Source: Streptomyces sp. NBC_01335 (lineage in GTDB: Bacteria > Actinomycetota > Actinomycetes > Streptomycetales > Streptomycetaceae). From it: a DNA stretch of 64,000 nucleotides. Of the stretch, positions 9,400-18,864 are shown in pieces. The stretch spans positions 1,612,001-1,676,000 of the forward strand of contig NZ_CP108370.1 in the NCBI RefSeq assembly GCF_035953295.1, written 5' to 3'. The notes under the pieces are model-generated. The model ran no database searches and had not been told where the DNA came from. It saw only the letters and a program-made list of their open reading frames with translations. How positions within the stretch are numbered: position 1 is the stretch's first letter; each line of letters opens with the position of its first letter. The translations under genes were made by a program, and so were the position numbers.

Positions 9400-10923
9400 G
9401 TGCCCCACGAGGTAGATCAGTCGTTTCTCGCCCTGCCCCTACGGGCCCTCGCCGACGCCGCCCTCGCGCGGGCCCGCGCGCTCGGTTCCACGCACGCGGA
9501 CTTCCGCTTCGAGCGGGTGCGCAGCGCCTCCCTGAGGCTGCGCGACGCCCGCCTCTCCGGGGCCTCGGACTCCACCGACCTCGGATTCGCGGTGCGGGTC
9601 GTGCACGGCGGGGCGTGGGGGTTCGCGTCCGGTGTGGACCTGACGATGGACGCGGCGGCGAAGGTGGCCTCGCAGGCCGTCGCCATGGCGAAGCTGTCGG
9701 CGAAGGTGATCGCGGCGGCGGGCTCGGACGAGCGGGTGGAGCTGGCGGACGAGCCGGTGCACGGCGAGCGGACCTGGGTCTCCTCGTACGGCATCGACCC
9801 GTTCTCCGTACCGGACGAGGAGAAGACCGGGCTGCTCGCCGAGTGGAGCGGACGGCTGCTCGGGGCGGAGGGGGTCGCGCACGTGGACGCCTCGCTGACG
9901 GCCGTCCACGAGAACAAGTTCTACGCGGACACCGCCGGCACGGTCACCACGCAGCAGCGGGTGCGGGTGCATCCGCAGCTGACGGCGGTGTCGGTGGACG
10001 GCACGACGGGCGAGTTCGACTCGATGCGGACGATCGCCCCGCCGGCCGGCCGCGGCTGGGAGTACCTGACCGGCACCGGCTGGGACTGGAACGCCGAACT
10101 GGAGCGCATCCCGGGGCTGCTCGCCGAGAAGATGCGGGCGCCGAGCGTGGAGGCGGGGAGGTACGACCTGGTCGTCGACCCGTCGAACCTCTGGCTGACG
10201 ATCCACGAGTCGATCGGCCACGCCACCGAGCTGGACCGGGCGCTGGGGTACGAGGCGGCCTACGCGGGGACCTCGTTCGCCACCTTCGACCAGCTGGGGA
10301 AGCTGGCGTACGGCTCCCCGGTGATGAACGTGACGGGCGACCGGACGACCGAGCACGGACTCGCGACGATCGGTTACGACGACGAGGGCGTCGAGGCTCA
10401 GTCCTGGGACCTGATCAAGGACGGCACTCTCGTCGGCTACCAACTCGACCGGCGGATCGCCGAGTTGACCGGCCTCGGCCGGTCCAACGGGTGCGCGTAC
10501 GCCGATTCGCCGGGCCATGTGCCGGTGCAGCGGATGGCCAACGTCTCGCTGAAGCCCGACCCGGGCGGGCTCTCCACCGAAGACCTGATCGGCGGGGTGG
10601 AGCGCGGGATCTACGTGGTCGGCGACCGCTCCTGGTCGATCGACATGCAGCGCTACAACTTCCAGTTCACCGGGCAGCGGTTCTTCCGCATCGAGAACGG
10701 CGAGCTGACCGGTCAGCTGCGGGACGTCGCCTACCAGGCGACGACCACCGACTTCTGGGGCTCGATGGAGAAGGTCGGCGGCCCGCAGACGTACGTGCTC
10801 GGCGGCGCCTTCAACTGCGGCAAGGCCCAGCCGGGCCAGGTCGCGGCGGTCTCGCACGGCTGCCCGTCCGCTCTCTTCCGGGGCGTGAACATCCTCAACA
10901 CGACGCAGGAGGCGGGCCGATGA
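9400..10923 (+). CDS. tldD: TldD-type metalloprotease subunit
   Basis: 507 residues from the GTG at 9400, which has AAAGGA 9 nt upstream. The in-frame ATG at 9373 overlaps that site and is less likely. The protein carries the TldD active-site motif HESIGH (H269, E270, H273), which coordinates zinc. With the downstream TldE/PmbA protein it forms the TldD/E protease, which in E. coli cuts unfolded peptides and matures microcins; its Streptomyces substrate is unknown. Its stop overlaps the next start by 4 nt (ATGA), indicating coupled synthesis of the two subunits. Confidence 0.92.
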   Translation: MPHEVDQSFLALPLRALADAALARARALGSTHADFRFERVRSASLRLRDARLSGASDSTDLGFAVRVVHGGAWGFASGVDLTMDAAAKVASQAVAMAKLSAKVIAAAGSDERVELADEPVHGERTWVSSYGIDPFSVPDEEKTGLLAEWSGRLLGAEGVAHVDASLTAVHENKFYADTAGTVTTQQRVRVHPQLTAVSVDGTTGEFDSMRTIAPPAGRGWEYLTGTGWDWNAELERIPGLLAEKMRAPSVEAGRYDLVVDPSNLWLTIHESIGHATELDRALGYEAAYAGTSFATFDQLGKLAYGSPVMNVTGDRTTEHGLATIGYDDEGVEAQSWDLIKDGTLVGYQLDRRIAELTGLGRSNGCAYADSPGHVPVQRMANVSLKPDPGGLSTEDLIGGVERGIYVVGDRSWSIDMQRYNFQFTGQRFFRIENGELTGQLRDVAYQATTTDFWGSMEKVGGPQTYVLGGAFNCGKAQPGQVAAVSHGCPSALFRGVNILNTTQEAGR

Positions 10924-12314
10924 GCCGCGTGACCAAGCCGTACGAGATCGTCGAGCGCGCCCTCGAACTGTCCACCGCCGACGGCTGCGCGGTCATCGCC
11001 GACGAGGCGTCCTCGGCGAATCTGCGCTGGGCGGGCAACGCCCTGACCACCAACGGCGTGACCCGGGGCAGGACCCTGACCGTCATCGCCACCGTGGACG
11101 GCTCCGAGGGGACGGCCTCGGGGGTCGTCTCGCGCTCCGCCGTCACGGCGGACGACCTGGAACCGCTGGTACGGGCGGCGGAGGCGGCGGCCCGCGCGGC
11201 GGGCCCCGCCGAGGACGCCCAGCCGCCGGTCACCGGCGTACCGGTGTCCCCGGACTTCTCCGACGCGCCCGCCGAGACCGGCTCGGACGTCTTCGCCGAC
11301 TTCGCGCCGGCCCTCGGCGAGGCCTTCGCGCGGGCCCGCGCGGGGGGCCGGGAGCTGTACGGCTTCGCCCGCCACGAGATGGTCTCCACCTACCTGGGCA
11401 CCTCGGCCGGGCTGCGGCTCCGCCACGACCAGCCGACCGGCACCCTGGAGCTGAACGCCAAGTCGCCGGACCGTACCCGGTCCGCGTGGGCCGGGCGGGC
11501 CACCCGGGACTTCAAGGACGTCGATCCGGCGGCCCTCGACGCGGAGCTGGCCCGTCGCCTCGGCTGGGCGGAGCGGCGGATCGAGCTGCCGGCCGGCCGT
11601 TACCAGACCCTGCTGCCGCCGACGGCCGTGGCCGACCTGCTGATCTACCAGCTCTGGTCGTCGACCGCCCGGGACGCCGCCGAGGGCCGGACGGTGTTCT
11701 CCCGCCCGGGTGGCGGGACCCGGCTGGGCGAGACGCTCTCGCCGCTGCCGCTGACCCTGCGCAGCGACCCGCACGCGCCGGGGCTGGAGTCGGCCCCGTT
11801 CGTGATCGCGCACTCCTCGGGGGACGAGGCGTCCGTCTTCGACAACGGGCTGCCGCTGGAGTCGACCGACTGGATCGCCGGCGGACGGCTGGAGCGGCTG
11901 ACCACCACCCGGCACACGGCGGCCTCGACGGGCCTTCCGCCGGCCCCGGCCATCGACAACCTGCTGCTGGAGGGCGGCGGTGAGCGGTCGCTGGACGAGA
12001 TGGTGGCCGCGACCACCGGCCGGGCGCTGCTGCTGACCTGCCTCTGGTACATCCGGGAGGTCGATCCGGCGACGCTGCTGCTGACCGGGCTGACCCGGGA
12101 CGGCGTCTACCTGGTGGAGGACGGCGAGGTGGTCGGCGAGGTGAACAACTTCCGGTTCAACGAGTCGCCCGTCGACCTGCTCTCCCGCGCCTCCGAGGCG
12201 GGCCGCACCGAGCGGACGCTGCCGCGCGAGTGGGGCGACTGGTTCACCCGCGCCGCGATGCCCGCGCTGCGCGTCCCGGACTTCAACATGAGTTCGGTGA
12301 GCCGGGGGGTGTGA
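10920..12314 (+). CDS. TldE/PmbA-like partner of TldD
   Basis: 464 residues of the TldD/PmbA family, without the HExxxH motif, so it is the non-catalytic subunit that completes the heterodimer. It shares the C-terminal family pattern (GLTRDGVYLVEDGEVV, then NFRFNESPVDLL). The ATG overlaps the tldD stop (ATGA). A 127-bp gap separates it from tyrS. Function is inferred from the family and from the tight coupling to tldD. Confidence 0.9.
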   Translation: MSRVTKPYEIVERALELSTADGCAVIADEASSANLRWAGNALTTNGVTRGRTLTVIATVDGSEGTASGVVSRSAVTADDLEPLVRAAEAAARAAGPAEDAQPPVTGVPVSPDFSDAPAETGSDVFADFAPALGEAFARARAGGRELYGFARHEMVSTYLGTSAGLRLRHDQPTGTLELNAKSPDRTRSAWAGRATRDFKDVDPAALDAELARRLGWAERRIELPAGRYQTLLPPTAVADLLIYQLWSSTARDAAEGRTVFSRPGGGTRLGETLSPLPLTLRSDPHAPGLESAPFVIAHSSGDEASVFDNGLPLESTDWIAGGRLERLTTTRHTAASTGLPPAPAIDNLLLEGGGERSLDEMVAATTGRALLLTCLWYIREVDPATLLLTGLTRDGVYLVEDGEVVGEVNNFRFNESPVDLLSRASEAGRTERTLPREWGDWFTRAAMPALRVPDFNMSSVSRGV

Positions 12315-12441
12315 GCGGGGGTGTCCCGGGCCCCGCTCCGCAAACCCATCGGGTGCGGCCCGGGACACCGCTTAGACTGGCCGGGCGTGGGCCCACCAGG
12401 CACGGAGGCCCCTGTTCACTCGCTGAAGGAGACACGGAACC

Positions 12442-13710
12442 GTGACGGACATCGTCGACGAGCTCAAGTGGCGCGGGCTGTTCGCCCAGTCCACTGACGA
12501 GGACGCCCTGCGCAAGGCTCTTGGCGACGGTCCGGTCACCTTCTATTGCGGCTACGACCCGACCGCGTCCAGCCTGCACGTCGGCCATCTGGTCCAGGTC
12601 CTCACCATGCGCCGGCTCCAGCGGGCGGGCCACCGCCCGCTCGCGCTGGTGGGCGGGGCGACCGGTCAGATCGGCGACCCGCGGCCGACCGCCGAGCGCA
12701 CGCTGAACGACCCCGGGACCATCGCCGCCTGGGTGACCCGGCTGCGCTCGCAGATCGAGCCGTTCCTCTCCTTCGAGGGCGAGAACGCCGCGGTCATGGT
12801 GAACAACCTGGACTGGACCGCCGGCATGTCCGCGATCCAGTTCCTGCGGGACATCGGCAAGCACTTCCGGGTCAACAAGATGCTGACCAAGGACTCCGTG
12901 GCCCGCCGCCTGGAGTCGCAGGAGGGCATCAGCTACACCGAGTTCAGCTACCAGCTGCTCCAGTCCATGGACTTCCTGGAGCTGTACCGGCGCCACGGCT
13001 GCGTCCTCCAGCAGGGCGGCAGCGACCAGTGGGGCAACCTCACGGCGGGCATCGACCTGATCCACCGCCTGGAGCCCGCGGCGACGGTGCACGCGCTGGC
13101 GACCCCGCTGATGGTCAAGGCGGACGGCACGAAGTTCGGCAAGACCGAGGGCGGCGCCGTCTGGCTGGACCCGGAGATGACGACCCCGTACGCGTTCTAC
13201 CAGTTCTGGCTGAACGTCGACGACCGTGACATCTCCCCGTACATGCGCATCCTCAGCTTCAAGTCACAGGCCGAGCTGGAGGAGCTGGAGAAGGTCACCG
13301 AGGAGCGTCCGCAGGCCCGTACGGCGCAGCGCGCGCTGGCCGAGGAGCTGACGACCCTGGTGCACGGTGCCGACCAGTGCGCGGCCGTCATCGCCGCGTC
13401 GAAGGCGCTGTTCGGCCAGGGCGAGCTGGGTGAGCTGGACGAGGCGACGCTGGGTGCCGCGCTCTCCGAGCTGCCGCACGCGAAGGTCGCCGAGCCGGCG
13501 CCGCTGGTGGACCTGCTCGTCGAGGTCGGTCTCGCGCCGAGCAAGTCGGGTGCCCGCCGCACGGTGAACGAGGGCGGCGCCTACCTGAACAACGTCAAGA
13601 TCACCGACGGCGACGCCCTGCCCGCCGCCGAGGACCTGTTGTACGGCCGGTGGCTGGTGCTGCGCCGGGGCAAGAAGAACCTCGCGGTGGTCGAGATCGC
13701 CGCGGGCTGA
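12442..13710 (+). CDS. tyrS: Tyrosyl-tRNA synthetase
   Basis: 422-residue class I synthetase that charges tRNA-Tyr. The ATP-binding HIGH motif appears as HVGH (46-49) and the KMSKS loop as KFGKT (231-235), both normal for bacterial TyrRS. The C-terminal 70 residues form an S4-like RNA-binding domain ([18 protein letters not shown]). The start is GTG 12442 behind GAAGGAG. A long perfect hairpin follows the stop. I looked for a T-box leader in 12315-12441 and saw none. Confidence 0.97.
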   Translation: MTDIVDELKWRGLFAQSTDEDALRKALGDGPVTFYCGYDPTASSLHVGHLVQVLTMRRLQRAGHRPLALVGGATGQIGDPRPTAERTLNDPGTIAAWVTRLRSQIEPFLSFEGENAAVMVNNLDWTAGMSAIQFLRDIGKHFRVNKMLTKDSVARRLESQEGISYTEFSYQLLQSMDFLELYRRHGCVLQQGGSDQWGNLTAGIDLIHRLEPAATVHALATPLMVKADGTKFGKTEGGAVWLDPEMTTPYAFYQFWLNVDDRDISPYMRILSFKSQAELEELEKVTEERPQARTAQRALAEELTTLVHGADQCAAVIAASKALFGQGELGELDEATLGAALSELPHAKVAEPAPLVDLLVEVGLAPSKSGARRTVNEGGAYLNNVKITDGDALPAAEDLLYGRWLVLRRGKKNLAVVEIAAG

Positions 13711-13723
13711 ACCCTTGCGAACA

Positions 13724-13766
13724 CGGCGGAGGCCGGGCACGCGTCACGCGTGCCCGGCCTCCGCCG
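13724..13766 (+). terminator. tyrS terminator, 20-bp perfect stem
   Basis: A perfect 20-bp inverted repeat (13724-13743 with 13747-13766) with a 3-nt loop starts 13 nt after the tyrS stop. It lacks a U tract. It probably serves tyrS and also the convergent GlsB-like gene that ends at 13783. Confidence 0.85.
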
Positions 13767-13782
13767 TTCGTGCTGTCCGGGA

Positions 13783-14061
13783 TCAGGTTCTCTGTTTGCC
13801 GTGTCCCCGGATCGACTGCCAGACCACGTCGCCGACACCGACCACCGCCACCGCGCCGATCAACTGGAGTACATGCCGGATCCAGTCGATGCCCTTGGTG
13901 TCCTCGACGCCGATCCAAGCCGCGACGGCGTTTCCGAGGATGCTGCCGATGATGCCGAACACGGTCGTCAGCCAGAGCGGGATGTCCTGCTTGCCCGGAA
14001 TGATCGCCTTCGCGATCAGACCCAGCACCAGGCCCACGATGATCGCCCACAACCAGCTCAT
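13783..14061 (-). CDS. GlsB/YeaQ/YmgE family small membrane protein
   Basis: 92 residues with three hydrophobic segments and the family hallmarks: N-terminal WLWAIIVGLVLGLIAK, then PGKQ, then FGIIGSILG. Members are called transglycosylase-associated or general stress membrane proteins; their biochemical role is unknown. The gene converges on tyrS. The C-terminal segment (about residues 60-85) is longer than in the shortest members of this family. Confidence 0.88.
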   Translation of the reverse strand: MSWLWAIIVGLVLGLIAKAIIPGKQDIPLWLTTVFGIIGSILGNAVAAWIGVEDTKGIDWIRHVLQLIGAVAVVGVGDVVWQSIRGHGKQRT

Positions 14062-14270
14062 ACCGCCTCCTCGAACTGCGCGTCATGCGCATATGGGCTC
14101 AAGTGTCGTGTGCGGGGGCCTTTCGCGCATGTCGGGCGATGCCGAACGGGGGCGGGCGGGGGCGCGGTCGGCCCACCCGGTCTCGATCGCGGAGTCTGCC
14201 GGGCGTACCTTGGGAAAGCCCCTGGCCCGGTCCGGGGCGTCCGGCACAGCGAGCAGGCGGTGGAGACATG

Positions 14271-14672
14271 ATGGGCAAACGCGGCGAGGCGGAGGTCTTC
14301 CGGATCACCGGGGCCCGGCAGGGGCTGGCCGACGACGTGCGCGGCCGGCAGCGCCGGTACGTGATCTCGATGTCCGTGCGGACGGTGTCGGTGATCCTCG
14401 CCGCGGTCCTCTGGAACGTCGAGCGGCACATCTCGATCGTGGCGCTGGCCCTGGGGCTGCTGCTGCCGTACGTGGCGGTGGTCATCGCCAACGCGGGCCG
14501 GGAGAACACCCCTTCCCTGCCGTCCACCTTCGTGCCCGCACCCGTGCTGCCGGCCCTGGAGTCGGGCGTCGGAGCGGGAACGGGCGGCGCGCCGGGCGCG
14601 GGTCACGCCTCCGAGGACCGCGCCGGGACCGGTACGGACACGGCCACCGGGGCCGACGGCCGCCCCCGGTAA
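14271..14672 (+). CDS. DUF3099-family membrane protein
   Basis: 133 residues. After a short basic N-terminus (FRITGAR) come two transmembrane helices (about 35-75), then a disordered Gly/Ala/Thr-rich tail. The pattern matches the actinobacterial DUF3099 family, of unknown function. Two ATGs are adjacent (14268 and 14271). GGTGGAG at 14259-14265 is better spaced for the second, so I use 14271. The longer frame starting at 14085 has no ribosome site. Confidence 0.75.
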   Translation: MGKRGEAEVFRITGARQGLADDVRGRQRRYVISMSVRTVSVILAAVLWNVERHISIVALALGLLLPYVAVVIANAGRENTPSLPSTFVPAPVLPALESGVGAGTGGAPGAGHASEDRAGTGTDTATGADGRPR

Positions 14673-14769
14673 TCCGCACGGGCAGGGACGATTTCCCCGT
14701 CGGGCAGAGCTCAGAAAACCTCAACTCAATCGTGGAGTTCCTGTGCACCCCGACAGGGCGTGCGTGACA

Positions 14770-14856
14770 TACTTCTTCATGCGCTCCGCATCCCCCGTCG
14801 GAGCGAGAGACCGACGCCGAGCAGCTCCCCCCGTGGCTGCTCGGCGTCGTTTTTTC
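14770..14856 (+). ncRNA. Candidate 6C small RNA
   Basis: Two adjacent hairpins carry cytosine runs in their loops. The first has a perfect 7-bp stem (14782-14788 with 14799-14805) and the loop CATCCCCCGT. The second has a perfect 12-bp stem (14813-14824 with 14837-14848) with six consecutive C in the loop CTCCCCCCGTGG, followed by six T (14850-14855). This is the defining layout of the actinobacterial 6C RNA (two C-loop stem-loops, the second also a terminator). A TACT-like -10 element near 14768 would put the 5' end around 14777. It lies alone between the DUF3099 gene and a small Cys protein gene. The exact 5' end is uncertain. Confidence 0.75.
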
Positions 14857-14902
14857 TCTCCCTCCGGACGCGCGCGGAGGCGGCCGCACCGGCTGTTTTA
14901 GG

Positions 14903-15157
14903 GTGGAGGCCGTGAACTTCCCCCTGACTTCCGCCGAGAGCGACACCGGTACCCCCATCTGCTCCGCCAAGGGCTGCCGCGCGGACGCGGTCTGGGTGCT
15001 CGCCTGGAACAACCCCAAGCTGCACACGCCGGAGCGCCGCAAGACCTGGCTGGCGTGCGAGGAGCACCGCGAGCACCTGTCGCAGTTCCTGGGCGTACGG
15101 GGTTTCCTGAAGGACGTCGTGGCGCTGGCCGACTGGGAGGCCCCGGCCGAGGGCTGA
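14903..15157 (+). CDS. Small conserved Cys/His protein
   Basis: 84 residues with Cys at 20, 25 and 52 and His at 55 (CSAKGC, then ACEEH), which suggests a metal-binding site. Streptomyces genomes carry similar short proteins, but I know no function. The start is uncertain: GTG 14903 has no ribosome site and could be leaderless, while GTG 14912 sits only 2 nt after GGAGG. The gene converges on moaA, with a small repeated region between. Confidence 0.65.
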   Translation: MEAVNFPLTSAESDTGTPICSAKGCRADAVWVLAWNNPKLHTPERRKTWLACEEHREHLSQFLGVRGFLKDVVALADWEAPAEG

Positions 15158-15206
15158 TCCCCGATCCCCCGGTCGAGGGCTGATCCCCCGGTCAAGGGCT
15201 GATCCC
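15148..15206. repeat. Three short imperfect repeats spanning the end of the small Cys protein gene
   Basis: The unit GAGGGCTGATCCC (AAGGG in the last copy) occurs from 15149, 15175 and 15194, so the stop-codon context of the upstream gene is copied twice downstream. This looks like local slippage duplication rather than a functional array. Confidence 0.6.
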
Positions 15207-15238
15207 GGCACGCGGGCCGGCGGGAGCGGTACGCCCCC

Positions 15239-16228
15239 TCAGCCGCCGATCGAGGACATCGGCCGGTCGGGCTGCAGGAAGGACGGGTCGTCCAGGCCCG
15301 ATCCCGCCTTCTTCCCCCACATCGCGACGCGCCAGAGCCGGGCGATCTCCTCGTCCGGTGCGCCGGAGCGCAGCGCGCCCCGCAGGTCGGTCTCCTCACG
15401 GGCGAAGAGGCAGGTGCGGACCTGCCCGTCGGCGGTGAGCCGGGTGCGGTCGCAGGCCCGGCAGAACGGGCGGGTCACCGAGGCGATGACCCCGACGCGG
15501 TGCGGGCCGCCGTCCACGGTCCAGCGTTCGGCGGGGGCGGAACCGCGGGTCCCGTCGTCCTCGGCGGTGAGTGCGAAGCGGGTGCGCAGCGAGGCGAGGA
15601 TGTCACCGGCGGTGATCATGCCGTCGCGCTTCCAGCCGTGCTGGGCGTCGAGGGGCATCTGCTCGATGAAGCGCAGCTCGTAACCGTGGGCGACCGCCCA
15701 GGCGAGCAGGTCGGGGGCCTCGTCGTCGTTGAGTCCGGGCATGAGCACGGAGTTGACCTTGACGGGGGTGAGGCCCGCCTCGTGCGCGGCGGCGAGTCCG
15801 TCGAGCACGTCGCCGTGCCGGTCGCGGCGGGTCAGGGTCTTGAAGACGTCGGGCCGCAGGGTGTCGAGGGAGACGTTGACCCGGTCGAGCCCGGCGGCCT
15901 TGAGGGCGGCGGCGGTGCGCTTGAGGCCGATGCCGTTGGTGGTGAGGGACATCCGGGGGCGGGGGGTCAGCGCGGCGCACCGCTCGACGATGCCCACCAG
16001 CCCCGGGCGGAGCAGGGGCTCTCCGCCGGTGAAGCGCACCTCGGTGATGCCGAGCAGTTCGACGGCGATCCGGACGAGCCGGACGATCTCCTCATCGCTG
16101 AGCAGTTCGCTCTTGCCGAGCCACTGGAGGCCCTCTTCGGGCATGCAGTAGGTGCAGCGGAGGTTGCATTTGTCGGTCAGGGAGACACGCAGGTCGGTGG
16201 CGACCCGGTCATAGGTGTCGATGAGCAT
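15239..16228 (-). CDS. moaA: GTP 3',8-cyclase
   Basis: 329-residue radical-SAM enzyme for the first step of molybdenum cofactor synthesis. The N-terminal cluster site is C21-x3-C25-x2-C28 (CNLRCTYC). The C-terminal cluster lies in CRACDRTRL with a further Cys in RTCLF. The protein ends in the Gly-Gly tail required by the family. I use the ATG at 16228, preceded by GGGGGAGGGG. The longer frame reaching 16393 runs through repeats and is rejected. It is transcribed alone, with a strong terminator upstream separating it from the symporter genes. Confidence 0.95.
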   Translation of the reverse strand: MLIDTYDRVATDLRVSLTDKCNLRCTYCMPEEGLQWLGKSELLSDEEIVRLVRIAVELLGITEVRFTGGEPLLRPGLVGIVERCAALTPRPRMSLTTNGIGLKRTAAALKAAGLDRVNVSLDTLRPDVFKTLTRRDRHGDVLDGLAAAHEAGLTPVKVNSVLMPGLNDDEAPDLLAWAVAHGYELRFIEQMPLDAQHGWKRDGMITAGDILASLRTRFALTAEDDGTRGSAPAERWTVDGGPHRVGVIASVTRPFCRACDRTRLTADGQVRTCLFAREETDLRGALRSGAPDEEIARLWRVAMWGKKAGSGLDDPSFLQPDRPMSSIGG

Positions 16229-16330
16229 GTGCGCCCCTCCCCCGATGGCGTTCACGGCGTGTCCGTGATCCGGTCCTGTCTCTTCTCCTCCGAGACTACG
16301 CGAGCCGGGCGGCCGGACCCCGCGCACGGT

Positions 16331-16380
16331 GGTCGTGCACACCGTGGTTCCCCTCACCGTGGTCGTGCACACCGTGGTTC
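16331..16380. repeat. Two identical 20-nt copies upstream of moaA
   Basis: Bases 16331-16350 and 16361-16380 are identical, with a 30-bp period, and each copy contains the palindrome GTGCAC. They lie 103-152 nt upstream of the moaA start. They could be paired operator sites three helical turns apart, or a slippage duplication. Confidence 0.6.
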
Positions 16381-16409
16381 CACGACCTGCCACGCTCCGC
16401 CACGACCGG

Positions 16410-16448
16410 CGCCGGTCACGTCGTGAGGACTCTACGACGTGACCGGCG
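16410..16448 (-). terminator. Terminator of the symporter operon
   Basis: A perfect 15-bp inverted repeat (16410-16424 with 16434-16448) with a 9-nt loop lies 110 nt after the symporter stop and isolates moaA from it. Between this and 16558 there is only a short tandem duplication of an ACTCCTGCGCGTG unit (about 16485-16513). Confidence 0.75.
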
Positions 16449-16558
16449 CGGCGGGGACGTACGCGATCCGTACGGTTGTGTGAACTCCTGCGCGTGCGGA
16501 CTCCTGCGCGTGTGGGCTGGCGCGGGCCGACTCGCGCGCGGGCGGGCTCGCGCGCTCA

Positions 16559-18196
16559 GTGCGCGGCGACGCCGGTGAGGGACTTGACCTCCAGCTCGGC
16601 GTACTTGCCCTTGTCGGGCTCCTCCTTGGAGAGCAGGGTGCCGATCAGGCCGAGCAGGAAGCCCAGCGGGATGGAGATCAGGCCGGGATTCTCCAGCGGG
16701 AACCAGGCGAAGTCGACGTCCGGGAACATCGAGGTCGGCTTGGAGGAGACGACCGGCGAGAAGAGCACCAGCAGGACGGAGGAGGCGAGCCCGCCGTAGA
16801 TGGACCAGAGGGCGCCCTGGGTGGTGAAGCGCTTCCAGAAGAGGCTGTACAGGATCGTCGGCAGGTTGGCGGAGGCGGCGACGGCGAAGGCCAGGGCGAC
16901 CAGCCCGGCCACGTTGAGGTCGCGGGCCATGGCGCCGAGGCCGATGGAGACGATGCCGATGGCGACGGTGGCCCACTTGGCGGCGCGGACCTCCTCCTTC
17001 TCGGTCGCCTTCCCCTTGCGGATGACGTTGGCGTAGATGTCGTGGGCGAAGGACGAGGAGGACGCCAGGGTGAGTCCGGCGACCACGGCGAGGATGGTGG
17101 CGAAGGCGACGGCGGAGATCACCGCGAGCAGTACGGCTCCGCCGGTGGAGCCGGAGCCGCCGCCGATCTCCAGAGCGGCCAGCGGGGCCGCGGTGTTGCC
17201 CGCCTTGTTGGAGGCGATGATGTCGTCCGGCTTGAGCAGCGCGGCGGCGCCGAAGCCGAGCACGATCGTCATCAGGTAGAAGGCGCCGATGATGCCGATG
17301 GCCCAGTTGACGGACTTACGGGCCGCCTTGGCGGTGGGCACGGTGTAGAAGCGGATCAGGATGTGCGGCAGTCCGGCGGTGCCGAGGACCAGGGCGATGC
17401 CGAGGGAGAGGAAGTCCAGCTTCGAGGTGCCGGTGGCGCCGTACTTCAGGCCGGGCTCCAGGAAGGCGGAGCCCTTGCCGCTGTTGGTGGCGGCGGTGCC
17501 CAGCAGGTCCGAGATGTTGAAGTGGAACTTCAGCAGGATCAGGAAGGTGATGAGCAGGGTGCCCGCGATCAGCAGGACGGCCTTGACCATCTGCACCCAG
17601 GTGGTGCCCTTCATGCCGCCGATGGTGACGTAGACGATCATGAGCAGGCCGACCAGGGCGACGATGGCGATCTTCCCGCCGTCGCTGGTGATGCCGAGGA
17701 GCAGCGAGACGAGGACACCGGCCCCGGCCATCTGGGCGAGCAGGTAGAAGATCGAGACGACGATGGTGGAGACGCCCGCGGCGGTGCGTACGGGGCGCTG
17801 GCGCATGCGGTAGGCGAGGACGTCGCCCATCGTGTAGCGGCCGGAGTTGCGCAGGGGTTCGGCGACCAGGAGCAGGGCGACGAGCCAGGCGACGAGGAAG
17901 CCGATGGAGTAGAGGAAGCCGTCGTACCCGAAGAGGGCGATGGCTCCGGCGATGCCGAGGAAGGACGCGGCGGACATGTAGTCGCCGGAGACGGCGAGTC
18001 CGTTCTGGAAGCCGGTGAACTGGCGTCCGCCCGCGTAGAAGTCGGCGGCGCTCTTGGTCTGGCGGCCGGCCCACACGGTGATGCAGAGGGTCGCGACGAC
18101 GAAGACCGCGAAGAGGGTGATGATCAGCGTCCGGTGGTCGCTCGCGCCTTCGGCGGCGAGCTGGACGGCGGGGTGCACGACCTGGACGGCGCTCAT
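16559..18196 (-). CDS. Sodium:solute symporter, ActP (cation/acetate) type
   Basis: 545 residues with about 13 membrane segments, a member of the solute:sodium symporter family. Visible hallmarks include FYAGGRQFTGFQNGLAVSGD near the N-terminus, then GDYMSAASFLG, and DRDLNVAGL-like and NLPTILYSLFWKRFT segments later. It probably imports acetate or another short monocarboxylate. The ATG at 18196 overlaps the stop of the upstream DUF485 gene by 4 nt, the usual ActP/YjcH pairing. The longer frame up to 18733 is out of register with that gene and rejected. Confidence 0.88.
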
Positions 18197-18609
18197 GCGT
18201 CGGCCTCCATACGGGACTTGATGGCCGCCGCCTTCGGGTCGAGCTTGGTGGCGGCGTGGCGGGAGTAGAACCACGCGATGAGGAAGGTCGTGGCGAACTG
18301 GGCGAGCCCGAGGACGAGCGCGACGTTGATGTTGCCGGCGACCTTGGTGCCCATGAAGTCGCCCGCGTAGTTGCAGAGCAGGACGTAGACCAGGTACCAG
18401 GTGACGAAGGCGACGGTCAGCGGGAAGGCGAACGACCGGTGCGAGCTGCGCAGTTCGGCGAACTCCGCGCTCTCCTGGACCTCCAGGTAGGCCTCGGTGG
18501 TGGGCTGGTCCGGACGGGTGTCCGTACCGGGCTCGGGCGGCGGTGCATCGGTAGCCACGGATTCTCCTCGCGACGCGGGTGCAGTGATGGGCGACGTGAT
18601 CGGTTTCAT
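18193..18609 (-). CDS. DUF485 (YjcH-like) membrane protein
   Basis: 138 residues. A disordered Pro/Thr-rich N-terminus precedes the DUF485 core with two transmembrane helices (FPLTVAFVTWYLVYVLL and FATTFLIAWFYSRHA). DUF485 proteins accompany acetate symporters; their role is not settled. The ATG at 18609 has a clear GGAGG 6 nt upstream. It is translationally coupled to the symporter (4-nt overlap). The 255-bp gap to the divergent subtilase gene holds the promoters of both. Confidence 0.85.
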   Translation of the reverse strand: MKPITSPITAPASRGESVATDAPPPEPGTDTRPDQPTTEAYLEVQESAEFAELRSSHRSFAFPLTVAFVTWYLVYVLLCNYAGDFMGTKVAGNINVALVLGLAQFATTFLIAWFYSRHAATKLDPKAAAIKSRMEADA

Positions 18610-18864
18610 GGGGAACCTCCGCTGGAATCGGTCGTGCGACTCCCCTGACAACGGCACGTGCGGCGCGACGAAGCGGTTCACTCCCGCTTTCGGCCGTCGT
18701 GGATGACGTGAAAGCACCCCGAACGGCCCGCATAGATCACCCTTCGAACTCGTTTGCCTCAATTCATTGATGCGTGGCGATGATCGACGCTAACTTCACT
18801 GGTCATGTACCCGACCAGACACGCAAGGTGTCCGGCCGGCTGATACGGATGATGTGGAGAACCC

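Noticed and set aside
9156..10919. Frame extending the tldE/pmbA gene upstream through tldD
   Set aside because: Out-of-phase reading of tldD; the ATGA overlap at 10920 gives the real start.
12315..12441. T-box leader before tyrS
   Set aside because: The 127-bp gap has no T-box core sequence or antiterminator-like structure.
16331..16513. CRISPR-like short repeats
   Set aside because: Only two copies of each unit, with no unique spacers and no cas genes nearby.
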